This document shows positions 44,232 to 52,311 of a stretch of 64,000 nt of DNA, in pieces (the stretch's first letter is position 1; each line of letters begins with the position of its first letter). The DNA is from Flavobacteriaceae bacterium LYZ1037 (lineage in GTDB: Bacteria; Bacteroidota; Bacteroidia; Flavobacteriales; Flavobacteriaceae): assembly GCA_003144015.1 (NCBI GenBank), contig QFWS01000007.1, positions 124,001 to 188,000 on the forward strand, given 5' to 3'. The position numbers were made by a program, and so were the translations under genes. Below the pieces are notes generated by a model, which was given only the letters and a program-made list of their open reading frames with translations, did not search any database and had not been told where the DNA came from.

Positions 44232-45617
44232 ATGAAAAATTCAGTAAAAAAAATCGCTCCCAAGATCTTAGAAGCTTTTGATTCGCAATTACAGGGCAAC
44301 CTAATATTACCAGATCATACAGCATATCACAGCACAAGGAGCGTGTTTAATGGAATGATAGACAAACATCCTGGAGCTATTGCCATGTGTGAAACAGTAA
44401 CTGATGTTCAAACATCGGTAAACTTTGGTAGAGATCATAATGTGCTAATAGCAATAAGAGGTGGAGGTCATAATGGTGGTGGATTGGGAATATGCAATGA
44501 CGGGTTAGTAATCGATTTGTCGGGGATCAAGTTTGTGGATGTAAATACCTCCAACCAAACTGTAAAAGTTGGTGGTGGAAATATCTGGAACGAAGTCGAT
44601 CAAGCAACACATGAACTTGGTCTTGCTATCCCTTCAGGGATGATTTCTAGTACCGGAGTTGGTGGTTTAACACTTGGTGGTGGTGTTGGTTATTTAACAC
44701 GAAAATATGGGCTAACTATCGACAACCTTTTAGAAGCAGAGATGGTCTTGGCTGACGGTCGTTTTGTGACTGTAAACAAAGACGAATATACCGATTTGTT
44801 CTGGGCCATTCGTGGTGGTGGTGGCAACTATGGTGTAGTTACCTCTTTTACATTTCAAGCACATCCGGTTAAAATAATTAAAGGTGGTCCAACCTTATGG
44901 CCTATAGAACGCGTAGAAGAAATCATGGCGTGGTATGACACCTTTATTCAAGAAGGTTCTGACGATTTAAATGGATTTATAGCAACCATGGTTATACCAG
45001 AATCGCCTTTCCCAGAGTTTTTACATAATAAAAAATTCTGTGCAATAGTGTGGTGCTATGTAGGAGATCCGAATGCTTTTGATGATTTGTTTCAACCTGT
45101 ACTAGACCTCAATCCAGTTTTTGCACATGTTGATGACATGCCGTATCCGGCGTTACAAAGTATGTTCGATGGTATGTTTCCTTCAGGCATGCAATGGTAT
45201 TGGAGAGCCGACTTCTTTAACAACTTAACACCACAGATTTCAGCACAACATTTAAAGTACGGTTCAGCCATTCCAACTGTATTATCTCAAATGCATTTAT
45301 ATCCTATCTCTGGAGCAGCTAGTAGAGTAGGTGCCGAAGACACACCATGGGCTTATAGAGATGCTAAATATGCTGGGGTGTATGTTGGTGTGGATCCAGA
45401 TCCTGATAATGCCACACTAATTACTAATTGGTGCAAAGATTACTTTAATGCCTTACATCCGTATTCGGCTGGTGGTGCTTATTCTAATTTTATGATGGAT
45501 GAAGGTCAGGAACGGGTTCAGGCAAGTTATAAACATAATTACGATAGATTGGTTAAAATTAAAGGCATTTATGATCCTGAAAACCTATTTCGTGTCAACC
45601 AGAATATCAAGCCTTGA
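44232..45617 (+). CDS. FAD-linked oxidoreductase of the berberine-bridge family
   Basis: It has 461 aa. The PCMH/VAO FAD domain shows IRGGGHNGGGLG, with the His for covalent FAD, then VGGGNIWNEVDQ and GGLTLGGGVGYLTRKYGLT. The second Cys attachment of plant BBE enzymes is absent, so single covalent linkage is expected. The C-terminal BBE motif is YDRLVKIKGIYDPENLFRVNQNI. No signal peptide is seen. It oxidises sugars or other alcohols with O2; the substrate is unknown. Confidence 0.9.
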   Translation: MKNSVKKIAPKILEAFDSQLQGNLILPDHTAYHSTRSVFNGMIDKHPGAIAMCETVTDVQTSVNFGRDHNVLIAIRGGGHNGGGLGICNDGLVIDLSGIKFVDVNTSNQTVKVGGGNIWNEVDQATHELGLAIPSGMISSTGVGGLTLGGGVGYLTRKYGLTIDNLLEAEMVLADGRFVTVNKDEYTDLFWAIRGGGGNYGVVTSFTFQAHPVKIIKGGPTLWPIERVEEIMAWYDTFIQEGSDDLNGFIATMVIPESPFPEFLHNKKFCAIVWCYVGDPNAFDDLFQPVLDLNPVFAHVDDMPYPALQSMFDGMFPSGMQWYWRADFFNNLTPQISAQHLKYGSAIPTVLSQMHLYPISGAASRVGAEDTPWAYRDAKYAGVYVGVDPDPDNATLITNWCKDYFNALHPYSAGGAYSNFMMDEGQERVQASYKHNYDRLVKIKGIYDPENLFRVNQNIKP

Positions 45618-45646
45618 GGTAGTTATTAAATATTAGAAAATTATAG

Positions 45647-45676
45647 TTGTACATCTCGTATTTACACGTACTTTTG
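45647..45676 (+). promoter_or_regulatory. consensus Bacteroidota promoter
   Basis: TTG (45647-45649), exactly 19 nt, then TACTTTTG (45669-45676). It is the best promoter match in the window, 20 nt upstream of the J-domain gene start. Confidence 0.72.
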
Positions 45677-45696
45677 CGCCCTCAAATAAAATTGGT

Positions 45697-46146
45697 ATGA
45701 AGCGCATAAATGAATACAAGAAACTCTATGGTATTGAAAACAACCTCGATTTAAAGACATTAAAAAAGAGGTATCGTGATCTGGTTAAAGAATGGCATCC
45801 AGACAAGTTTCAAAATGGGGACGCCTTACAGGAAGAGGCTGAGTTGAACAGCCGTAAGATTATTGATGGGTATCATTTTTTAGTAAGTATTGCCCCAGAA
45901 ACCATTGCTTCTAATTTAGAGAATTATACCGAGACCATTACCAATTCGGGTATTGCAGACTATATTCATAAAGGGTTGTTGCTAGAAATTACTTTTCAGG
46001 ATGGAACCACATACGAATATTTTGGGGTTACTAAGCCAGTGTATATTAAAATGATAAACAGCGATAAACTCAACCGATTTGCAAAACGTAATATCTATCC
46101 TAATTACATCTATAGAAAGTCTAAACGTACACTTGAAGAAGCTTAG
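45697..46146 (+). CDS. J-domain protein with C-terminal KTSC domain
   Basis: It has 149 aa. Residues 1-65 are a J domain (KTLKKRYRDLVKEWHPDKF) with the HPD motif needed to stimulate DnaK. Residues 80-145 match KTSC (GIADYIHKGLLLEITFQDGTTYEYFGVTKPVYIKMIN). It is cytoplasmic and probably delivers specific clients to Hsp70. It has a single gene unit with a consensus promoter and a terminator. Confidence 0.88.
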   Translation: MKRINEYKKLYGIENNLDLKTLKKRYRDLVKEWHPDKFQNGDALQEEAELNSRKIIDGYHFLVSIAPETIASNLENYTETITNSGIADYIHKGLLLEITFQDGTTYEYFGVTKPVYIKMINSDKLNRFAKRNIYPNYIYRKSKRTLEEA

Positions 46147-46177
46147 TTAGTTATTTAAAACCATCATAAAAACAGGG

Positions 46178-46209
46178 GTATCATAAGGTTTTCTTTATGA
46201 TACTTTTTT
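46178..46209 (+). terminator. terminator after the J-domain gene
   Basis: GTATCATAA (46178-46186) pairs with TTATGATAC (46195-46203), then six T. The opposite side has an A-rich run, so it may also stop the convergent desaturase mRNA. Confidence 0.82.
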
Positions 46210-46239
46210 ATGCGTTAGTTTTAATGTAGGATCGTACAA

Positions 46240-46983
46240 CTAGCTATTTTTAACAGGTATGGCTTTTAGCTGGATGATACCCAAAGTATCCATCGCTTTT
46301 ATAATTAAATAGGTGATGTCTATCTCGTACCATTTCACTCCAAAATTGGCACTACTGGCATGTTTGTGGTGGTTGTTATGGTAGCCTTCACCCATCATAA
46401 GAAAATCGAAACGGAAGAGGTTTTTGCTGGTGTTTTTCATCTTAAAATTCACATAGCCATAGATATGTCCAAACCAGTTGATAATCACCCCATGAATAGG
46501 CGCCATTAAAACAGCAATAGGTAATAACAACCATTGCCAAGGAGCCGTTACAAAAAACGCAAAGAACAAAACATAACCAGTAATCCAAAGAAGTCTGGAA
46601 ATACGGGAACTGGCAAAGGTGTCAAAGCTTTTCCATTGTGGGACGTTTTTAGTGAAACGCGCATCCACAGGAACACGTTGTTGATTGATATCCTGATAAA
46701 TGGTTTTGGTTTTCCACATCATTGCTAATAAATTGGCATCGTACTTTGGGGAATGTGGGTCTTTTTCGGTATCGGTATAGGCATGGTGCATGCGATGCAT
46801 GATGCCATAACCATAGGCACTTAAATAACTAGAGCCTTGAAACACCCAGGTTAATACAAAGGTGATACGCTCCATGGTGTTAGACATGGTAAATACTTGA
46901 TGTGCTGCATAACGATGCAAAAAGAATGACTGAAAGAACAAGCCTCCATACCATAGTACCAAAACAAAAATAACGATAGTCAT
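46240..46983 (-). CDS. acyl-CoA delta-9 type desaturase
   Basis: It has 247 aa from MTIVIFVLVLWYGG. An ATG at 47022 would add 13 residues but lies upstream of a perfect -7 box (46996-47003), so the start at 46983 is chosen. His boxes are HRYAAH, HRMHH and HNNHH, the acyl-CoA desaturase set, with four membrane helices. It makes palmitoleate-type fatty acids. A second desaturase of another class is at 39668. Confidence 0.93.
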   Translation of the reverse strand: MTIVIFVLVLWYGGLFFQSFFLHRYAAHQVFTMSNTMERITFVLTWVFQGSSYLSAYGYGIMHRMHHAYTDTEKDPHSPKYDANLLAMMWKTKTIYQDINQQRVPVDARFTKNVPQWKSFDTFASSRISRLLWITGYVLFFAFFVTAPWQWLLLPIAVLMAPIHGVIINWFGHIYGYVNFKMKNTSKNLFRFDFLMMGEGYHNNHHKHASSANFGVKWYEIDITYLIIKAMDTLGIIQLKAIPVKNS

Positions 46984-46995
46984 ACCTTTTTTTTG

Positions 46996-47026
46996 CAAAG
47001 ATAATCTGAAGAATGGAAGCAAACAA
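46996..47026 (-). promoter_or_regulatory. promoter of the acyl-CoA desaturase
   Basis: On the minus strand TTG (47024-47026), 20 nt, then TATCTTTG (46996-47003). The transcript would start only a few bases before the ATG at 46983. Confidence 0.7.
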
Positions 47027-47050
47027 TGAACCTAAATCAATAAAACACGG

Positions 47051-47620
47051 TTACAAACGCTTCCGAATCCTGCTTAAAGCCTGTGCTGTAACTCCAATAT
47101 AAGAGCTGATGTATTTGAGTGGAATGACTTTTAAAAGTTCTGGACGTTCTTTAAATAATTTTAAATATCGTTCTTCGGCTGTTAAGTTTAATAGGTTTTG
47201 TTCGCGTTTGGACTTTATTAAAAAGAGGCGTTCGGCAGTAAGCCTGCCAATTAAATTGCCTATTTGTGTTTGTTTGTAGACTTCTTGCAAATCGTTATAA
47301 CTAATACTTAAAATGGTGGTATTGGTGAGTGCTTGCAGCTCGTAAGCAGAAGGTGTTTGGGTTAAAAAGGAATCGTAAGCAGAGATAAACTGGTCTTTGA
47401 AACTAAAGCCAAAGGTGATTTCTTTATCTGGGTTTTCTTTAGGAATATAGACACGTACGACACCAGTTTCAATAAAGGAGATATGGTTCTCTATGTCGTT
47501 TAGTTTTAAAAAGACCTCTTTCTTTTTAATAACTCGACGTTGTAATTTTGATGTAAAAAAGTGCCAGTCTGTTTGAGAGATGGACGCTATTTGGTCTAAG
47601 TATGCTTTTATTTGTTGCAA
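47051..47620 (-). CDS. Crp/Fnr family transcription regulator
   Basis: It has 189 aa. The cyclic-nucleotide-type beta barrel (20-115) contains NHISFIETGVVRVYIPKENPDKEITFGF. The C-terminal HTH is VIPLKYISSYIGVTAQALSRIRKRL. No FeS Cys cluster is present, so it is not an O2 sensor of the FNR type. The only in-frame start is TTG, 12 nt after the thiE stop, consistent with co-transcription. It may control the desaturase that follows, which has its own promoter. Confidence 0.88.
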   Translation of the reverse strand: MQQIKAYLDQIASISQTDWHFFTSKLQRRVIKKKEVFLKLNDIENHISFIETGVVRVYIPKENPDKEITFGFSFKDQFISAYDSFLTQTPSAYELQALTNTTILSISYNDLQEVYKQTQIGNLIGRLTAERLFLIKSKREQNLLNLTAEERYLKLFKERPELLKVIPLKYISSYIGVTAQALSRIRKRL

Positions 47621-47632
47621 GTCTTGAGTGCT

Positions 47633-48280
47633 TTATTGTTTAAAAGTATGGCGTTGTTCTTGGGTTACGGAAGCATTTAGTAACAGGTTGAAAGTTTTAA
47701 TGGTATTAAAGTCTTTGGTAATAGCACTAGAAACAGCCAGCCCAGAAATGCCAGTATTTAAAATGGCTACCACATCTTCTGTGGTGATGCCTCCAACACC
47801 AATAATTGGAGTTTGCGTATTTAAGGCTTCTATAATGGTTGTATATCCATTTAATCCTAAAACAGGTGGTAAAGCGTCTTTGGTGGATGTGAATCTAAAG
47901 GGACCTAAACTGATATAATCGACTTCTTTTGTAAGTAGTGTTTCGGCATCTTGTAAAGTGTTGGCAGTACCGCCAATAATCTGCCAAGAGTATAGATATT
48001 TTCTTGCTATGCTAGGGCAGGTGTCTGCTGGGCCTAAGTGGACACCATCTGCTTTTACCTCTATGGCTATTTTATAATGGTCGTTGATTATTAGTCTGGT
48101 TTGAAAATGAGAAGTGATGTCTCTAGCTTCTTTAGCGAGCTTTAAAAGTTTCTTTTCTGAGACTTTCTTATAGCGTAGCTGCACCAATTCGGCACCCGAA
48201 GTACAGGCTTTTTGGATGTTATCTAGAAGCTCTTTTGGGGAGTTTCCTTGAGAGATATAATGTAGTTTAGGGATAATCAT
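47633..48280 (-). CDS. thiE: thiamine phosphate synthase
   Basis: Joins HMP-PP and the thiazole phosphate to thiamine phosphate. It has 215 aa and a TIM barrel. Motifs are LVQLRYKKV, LIINDHYKIA, GVHLGPAD, IIGGTANT, YISLGPFRFTSTKDALPPVLG and IIGVGGITTED. GGTANT and the FRFTSTK loop are the Bacteroidota ThiE form. It stands apart from other thi genes, upstream of a Crp-like regulator. The TenI group is less likely because the pyrophosphate loop is intact. Confidence 0.9.
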   Translation of the reverse strand: MIIPKLHYISQGNSPKELLDNIQKACTSGAELVQLRYKKVSEKKLLKLAKEARDITSHFQTRLIINDHYKIAIEVKADGVHLGPADTCPSIARKYLYSWQIIGGTANTLQDAETLLTKEVDYISLGPFRFTSTKDALPPVLGLNGYTTIIEALNTQTPIIGVGGITTEDVVAILNTGISGLAVSSAITKDFNTIKTFNLLLNASVTQEQRHTFKQ

Positions 48281-48302
48281 GTTTTGACGCTTGTGTGAGG
48301 CG

Positions 48303-48310
48303 CAAAAATA
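48303..48310 (-). promoter_or_regulatory. -7 element of thiE
   Basis: Perfect TATTTTTG on the minus strand, 23 nt upstream of the ATG. No thiamine riboswitch consensus was recognised here. Confidence 0.5.
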
Positions 48311-48410
48311 CGATTATTAAATAACTATATAGGTTTTTGATTATATCCTGAAAATAGCTATTTAGGACAAGACAGAAATCTGAAATATAATTTTTGGATT
48401 ACGTTCATTT

Positions 48411-48429
48411 CACTCGAAGTGACGTTTGT
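48411..48429 (+). repeat. partial copy of the 76-nt repeat core
   Basis: CACTCGAAGTGACGTTTGT, identical to the core of the two full copies (48519-48537 and 49139-49157). The first 11 bases can form a 4-bp hairpin around CGA. Confidence 0.75.
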
Positions 48430-48485
48430 ATGGTGTTTGGTTGAAGAGATTTCTCGACAAGCTTGGAATGAGAAGATTGTTTTTG

Positions 48486-48561
48486 CTTCTCGATACAATT
48501 TGTTCATGCCTCACAAATCACTCGAAGTGACGTTTGTTTTCGGTTTCAATTTACTAACTTA
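48486..48561 (+). repeat. 76-nt direct repeat, copy 1
   Basis: Matches 49106-49181 over 76 nt with six differences by eye and no gaps. It lies in the 338-nt gap before the cupin gene and ends with CTAACTTA, followed by a GTTAG that can pair with the CTAAC. Confidence 0.85.
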
Positions 48562-48618
48562 CGTGTTAGAAACGTTGTACACATTTTGACTCATTGAGAA
48601 ACCATTAAAACAATAGAT

Positions 48619-48996
48619 ATGAAAATTAACAAAAAAAGTATTCCAATAGCAATGGAAGGACCTGAAACTGTAATGCGAACTCAAGATAACTTTGGCGGAA
48701 TGACAATCTGTTTTAACGAATTGCCAAAAGGAACGGATTTTACACCTTTACTGAATGGACTGAATAATGACAGTTGCCACTGTCCTCATTGGGGCTATGT
48801 TTTGAGTGGCAAACTCCTTGTAAAATATGACGACGGAAAAGAAGAAATTCTTTCTGAAGGTGACGTTTATTATCTTCCAAACGGACACACAGCAATTGTA
48901 CAAGAAGATATAAAATTGATTGAGTTTAGTCCTTCTAAAGAATTTAGTGAAGTAATGACACACGTTGGAAAAAAAATGGCTGAATTAGGCGGATAA
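48619..48996 (+). CDS. cupin domain protein
   Basis: It has 125 aa with a single cupin barrel. CHCPHWGYVLSGKLLVKYDDGKEEILSEGDVYYLPNGHTAIV holds the two cupin motifs; the metal-binding His set is partly present (CPHWG, NGHTA). Substrate unknown; it could be a small-molecule binding or regulatory protein. It is flanked on both sides by near-identical 76-nt repeats in the same orientation, which suggests a moveable or recently inserted unit. Confidence 0.88.
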   Translation: MKINKKSIPIAMEGPETVMRTQDNFGGMTICFNELPKGTDFTPLLNGLNNDSCHCPHWGYVLSGKLLVKYDDGKEEILSEGDVYYLPNGHTAIVQEDIKLIEFSPSKEFSEVMTHVGKKMAELGG

Positions 48997-49105
48997 TAAG
49001 GCCAGCTAACAACATCCGAATAAATTAATTAGTTGGTAAAAGCTTTCTTTCGAAAATTGTTTAGGCTAGTTTGTCCTCGTTTGAAGTGGAGTTTACGGGT
49101 GTTTA

Positions 49106-49181
49106 CTTCTCGATACGATTTGTTCATGCCTTATAAATCACTCGAAGTGACGTTTGTGTTCGGTTTGAATTTGCTAACTTA
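49106..49181 (+). repeat. 76-nt direct repeat, copy 2
   Basis: Same orientation as copy 1, 620 bp away, with the cupin gene between. It occupies the 366-nt gap between the cupin and DUF6090 genes; the rest of that gap shows no gene. Confidence 0.85.
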
Positions 49182-49362
49182 GAAGCAGGAATACGCCACG
49201 AATGATTTAGAAGATGGTTGTGTATAGAAATGACCAACCATTGACCCATGATAACATTCTTTAGATTATCGACAATTAGTTTTGAAGAACAAAACCAAAT
49301 GTCCAGTGGATATTTGATTGAGATAGTTGCTTACGAGCTTAACCAATACAAATTTAAAAACC

Positions 49363-50139
49363 ATGATTAAGTTTTTTAGGACAATTAGACAAAAGATGTT
49401 ACATGAAAATAAGTTCAGCAAATTTTTACTTTATGCTATTGGTGAGATTGTACTTGTGGTGATTGGGATTTTGATTGCTTTGCAGATTAATAATTGGAAT
49501 GAAAACAATAAACTACAAAAACAAGAAAAACAGATTTATGTTGAACTAAAAAGCGACTTGATTCAGACTAAGAAGGATATTGAAAACACGGCTATTCAAC
49601 ATAAGAAAGCAGCCAAATTAACCCAACAACTTATATTTGATATACAGCGTAAAGTAGCGTATTCTGATACTGTTTATCGTGAATTTGTTAGCTCTAATTG
49701 GGACAGACAAATTATACCTAAAACAAGTGCTTTTGAGAATTTAAAAAACGTTGGTTTAAATATTTTATCTAACGATAGCCTTCGAATGGATTTAACAAAC
49801 CTGTATCAATTAGAATTAAAGCGTTTTGATGATGAATTGGGATTAAGTAGCTCTAATGATAACATAAAAAAACTATTATACCCTTATATAGAAAAATACC
49901 TTTACGCAGATATTGAGGAGACAAAATCCTGGGGATTTAAGCATACGGACAGCATTGTAGTTCCAAATTTAATAATAAAAGATTACGATGTTTTTCTGAT
50001 AGATAATAGTCTAATAAAAGCATTGCAACTTACTTTATATAATAGAAATAGGAAAGTAGATTTAGAAACAGAAACAATTATAAAGATTGATGAAACTATT
50101 AAACGAATAGATAAAGAGTTTGACAAATTGAATAAATAA
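49363..50139 (+). CDS. DUF6090 family membrane protein
   Basis: It has 258 aa from MIKFFRTIRQKMLHENKFSKFLLYAIGEIVLVVIGILIALQINNWNE, the highly conserved family start. A TTG at 49327 would extend it by 12 residues but lacks support. One membrane helix (24-43) is followed by a 200-residue helical extracytoplasmic domain. The family is abundant in Flavobacteriaceae, often in several copies per genome, with no known function. Confidence 0.9.
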   Translation: MIKFFRTIRQKMLHENKFSKFLLYAIGEIVLVVIGILIALQINNWNENNKLQKQEKQIYVELKSDLIQTKKDIENTAIQHKKAAKLTQQLIFDIQRKVAYSDTVYREFVSSNWDRQIIPKTSAFENLKNVGLNILSNDSLRMDLTNLYQLELKRFDDELGLSSSNDNIKKLLYPYIEKYLYADIEETKSWGFKHTDSIVVPNLIIKDYDVFLIDNSLIKALQLTLYNRNRKVDLETETIIKIDETIKRIDKEFDKLNK

Positions 50140-50185
50140 TGCAAGTAGAGCAATATGGTACTACTACATAACTAATTTCTTACCC

Positions 50186-50740
50186 ATGTTTAAATTATAT
50201 ATTATACCTTTAATATTAGTGAGCTTGATAGTAATAAGCTGCAATAACACAAAAAACGAAACATATAATCTTGCTGAAATTAAAAATTTGCAAAAAGAAA
50301 ACGACAGCTTGAAAAACATGTTGCTACCAAATAATGTTCCTATGAAAAATCAAATTAACACATTCCTTACTTTTCAAGATAATAACGCAGAAAATGCCAT
50401 GAATTTTTATGTGGAATTATTCGACAATTCCAAGATTATCGAAGTCGTACGTTGGGGGAAAGAAGGCCCCGTTGAAGAAGGGAAAATAATGCATGCCACA
50501 TTCAGTTTAAATGGGAGCTTGTTTATGTGTAGCGACAGTCCGCCTATTCACAATTGGAACTTTAGCCCAGCCGTTTCGAATTATATTGACTGTGAAAATG
50601 AAAGCGAGCTTGAAAGGCTGTTTTCAAAGTTATCTGAAAACGGTAATGTAACAATGCCATTGAACAACTATGGTTTCAGCCAAAAATTTGGCTGGGTAAT
50701 TGACCAATTCGGTGTATCCTGGCAATTGAACTTACAATAA
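50186..50740 (+). CDS. lipoprotein with PhnB/VOC-like domain
   Basis: It has 184 aa. The lipoprotein signal ends VISC (Cys19). A short coiled coil (NLAEIKNLQKENDSLKNML, 27-46) follows, then a VOC fold (55-184) of the PhnB or 3-demethylubiquinone-like kind: INTFLTFQDNNAENAMNFYVELFDNSKI, FMCSDSPP and QKFGWVIDQFGVSWQLN. Related domains are normally cytoplasmic, so a lipid-anchored version is unusual. It lies 46 nt after DUF6090. Confidence 0.85.
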   Translation: MFKLYIIPLILVSLIVISCNNTKNETYNLAEIKNLQKENDSLKNMLLPNNVPMKNQINTFLTFQDNNAENAMNFYVELFDNSKIIEVVRWGKEGPVEEGKIMHATFSLNGSLFMCSDSPPIHNWNFSPAVSNYIDCENESELERLFSKLSENGNVTMPLNNYGFSQKFGWVIDQFGVSWQLNLQ

Positions 50741-50767
50741 AAAAAACCGTCAATAATATTAGTTTGT

Positions 50768-50787
50768 ACTCGAAAAAACCTTCGAGT
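50768..50787 (+). other. weak hairpin after the VOC lipoprotein
   Basis: ACTCGAA (50768-50774) pairs with TTCGAGT (50781-50787); the following sequence has only a short T-rich stretch. A weak terminator at best. Confidence 0.4.
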
Positions 50788-50806
50788 TATCTTTTGGTCC
50801 ATTTTT

Positions 50807-50818
50807 TTACTAACTTAG
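50807..50818 (+). repeat. third copy of the repeat end motif
   Basis: TTTACTAACTTA, as at the 3' end of copy 1 (48550-48561) and with one change in copy 2. What follows also resembles copy 1 (GTTTAGTTACG versus GTTAGAAACG). It precedes the serine hydrolase gene by 154 nt. Confidence 0.5.
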
Positions 50819-50971
50819 ATGTTTAGTTACGCAACTGCCCTTATAGTAGCTACTTAGCCTTTATTAATGCAATCAATAAGATTCCTGTTTAGGGACATAG
50901 CATATGATAAAGTTTAATAATAAACACGATTTAAGTTTACGGAAAAAATACAACAGTAAAGATCAAGACCA

Positions 50972-52027
50972 ATGAAAAAAATGACAACCGTTCTTTTCGC
51001 ATTTTTTTTTATAACAACACTAAATGCACAGACCTTTCCAAGGGAAGATTGGACCTACAATACAAATTATGAAACCAATGGTTGGGATGCTTCTAAGTTA
51101 AAAAACTATAAACAATTTCTAATTGACAGTACACAAATAACAGGTCTTGTTATAGTCCATCAAGGAGAAATAGTGTTTCGATATGGAGACATTAAAGAAA
51201 ACTCTTATATCGCTTCTTGTCGCAAAAGCATTTTAGCCATGCTTTATGGTAAGTATGTGGAAAATGGACAAATCAAATTAAACAAAACCTTAAAGGAACT
51301 GCAAATTGATGATATAACTGAACTGTCTGAACTTGAAAAATCTACCACAATAAACAATATTATTTCGGCAAGATCTGGAGTTTTTTTAAGAGGGTCTAAT
51401 CTTGGTGATGATAGAAAATACGCTCCCGAAAGAAACTCTAAAAAGCCTGGAACCTATTGGCTATATAATAACTGGGACTTTAACGTAGCTGGATTTATAT
51501 TTGAAAAAGAAACAGGATACAATATTTATGATGAAGTAGAAAAACAATTAGCCATCCCTTTACATATGCAAGATTGGGATAGAAGTTTACAACGGAAACG
51601 TGGAGACTTAACCATTTCTAAATATCCTGCTTATCATATGTGGTTTTCTACAAGAGACATGGCAAGGGTAGGGTTGCTCATGCTTAAAAAGGGCAAATGG
51701 CAAGAGAAACAGTTGCTTTCTGAAAAATGGGTAGCTGAAATGACATCTCAAATCACGACTTCGACTGAAGTGGAAAACAATACTTTAAAAAGTACGGATG
51801 TTGACTTTGGCTATGGCTACATGTGGTGGCTTTGGGAAAACATAACGGACAACAAGTTTAAAGGAGCCTATTCTGCATTTGGGGTATATGGACAGAGCAT
51901 AACCATCTATCCAGAAATTGATGTTGTTGTAGCATATAAAACGAAGGGAATTTATGGGAGGTCCAACGACTTCGGAACTCAGATAAAGATTCTTAAAAAA
52001 GCTGTTAATAATTTTAAAAATCAATAA
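50972..52027 (+). CDS. exported serine hydrolase, class C beta-lactamase fold
   Basis: It has 351 aa. The signal peptide ends LNAQ (1-19). The catalytic SxxK is SCRKS near residue 83, the YxN motif lies in YNNWDFN near 168, and the third motif region is GVYGQSI. The W-rich MWWLWEN segment is usual for this family. The protein acts in the periplasm on an ester or amide, possibly peptidoglycan-derived; real beta-lactamase activity cannot be inferred. It follows the third repeat-end motif. Confidence 0.9.
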   Translation: MKKMTTVLFAFFFITTLNAQTFPREDWTYNTNYETNGWDASKLKNYKQFLIDSTQITGLVIVHQGEIVFRYGDIKENSYIASCRKSILAMLYGKYVENGQIKLNKTLKELQIDDITELSELEKSTTINNIISARSGVFLRGSNLGDDRKYAPERNSKKPGTYWLYNNWDFNVAGFIFEKETGYNIYDEVEKQLAIPLHMQDWDRSLQRKRGDLTISKYPAYHMWFSTRDMARVGLLMLKKGKWQEKQLLSEKWVAEMTSQITTSTEVENNTLKSTDVDFGYGYMWWLWENITDNKFKGAYSAFGVYGQSITIYPEIDVVVAYKTKGIYGRSNDFGTQIKILKKAVNNFKNQ

Positions 52028-52255
52028 TTACTTCTCACATCATTAATGACTAGAATGAAATTGTTGTTTTTTGAGAGGTATTTGTGTTTATGGACGTTAT
52101 AAGGAGTGGTTTAAATAAAATGGCTGTAACATCCAGTTATCTTCTCTGTCTTAAGAAAACAAAAACCTAATCAAGCAATGAAATACGGCTCTTGGTATAT
52201 ATTGCAAAAAGTTGAAGATCCTCAAAATTATAACCTATTAAAAAAAAGTAGTGAT

Positions 52256-52281
52256 AAAGAAAAGCGCCAAAATTTGGCGCT
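52256..52281 (-). terminator. terminator of the duplicated lipoprotein gene
   Basis: AGCGCCAAA and TTTGGCGCT (52263-52281, one central base) form a strong stem. On the minus strand it is followed by TTTTCTTT, so it ends the minus-strand lipoprotein transcript. Confidence 0.78.
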
Positions 52282-52311
52282 AATAAGTGATTCCTATATT
52301 GATAGGAAGGA

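Noticed and set aside
48281-48310. Thiamine riboswitch upstream of thiE
   Set aside because: The space between the -7 box and ATG is only about 23 nt and no TPP-aptamer consensus was seen.
49327-49362. TTG start for the DUF6090 gene
   Set aside because: The family start MIKFFRTIRQK is encoded at 49363 with ATG; the upstream 12 codons have no support.
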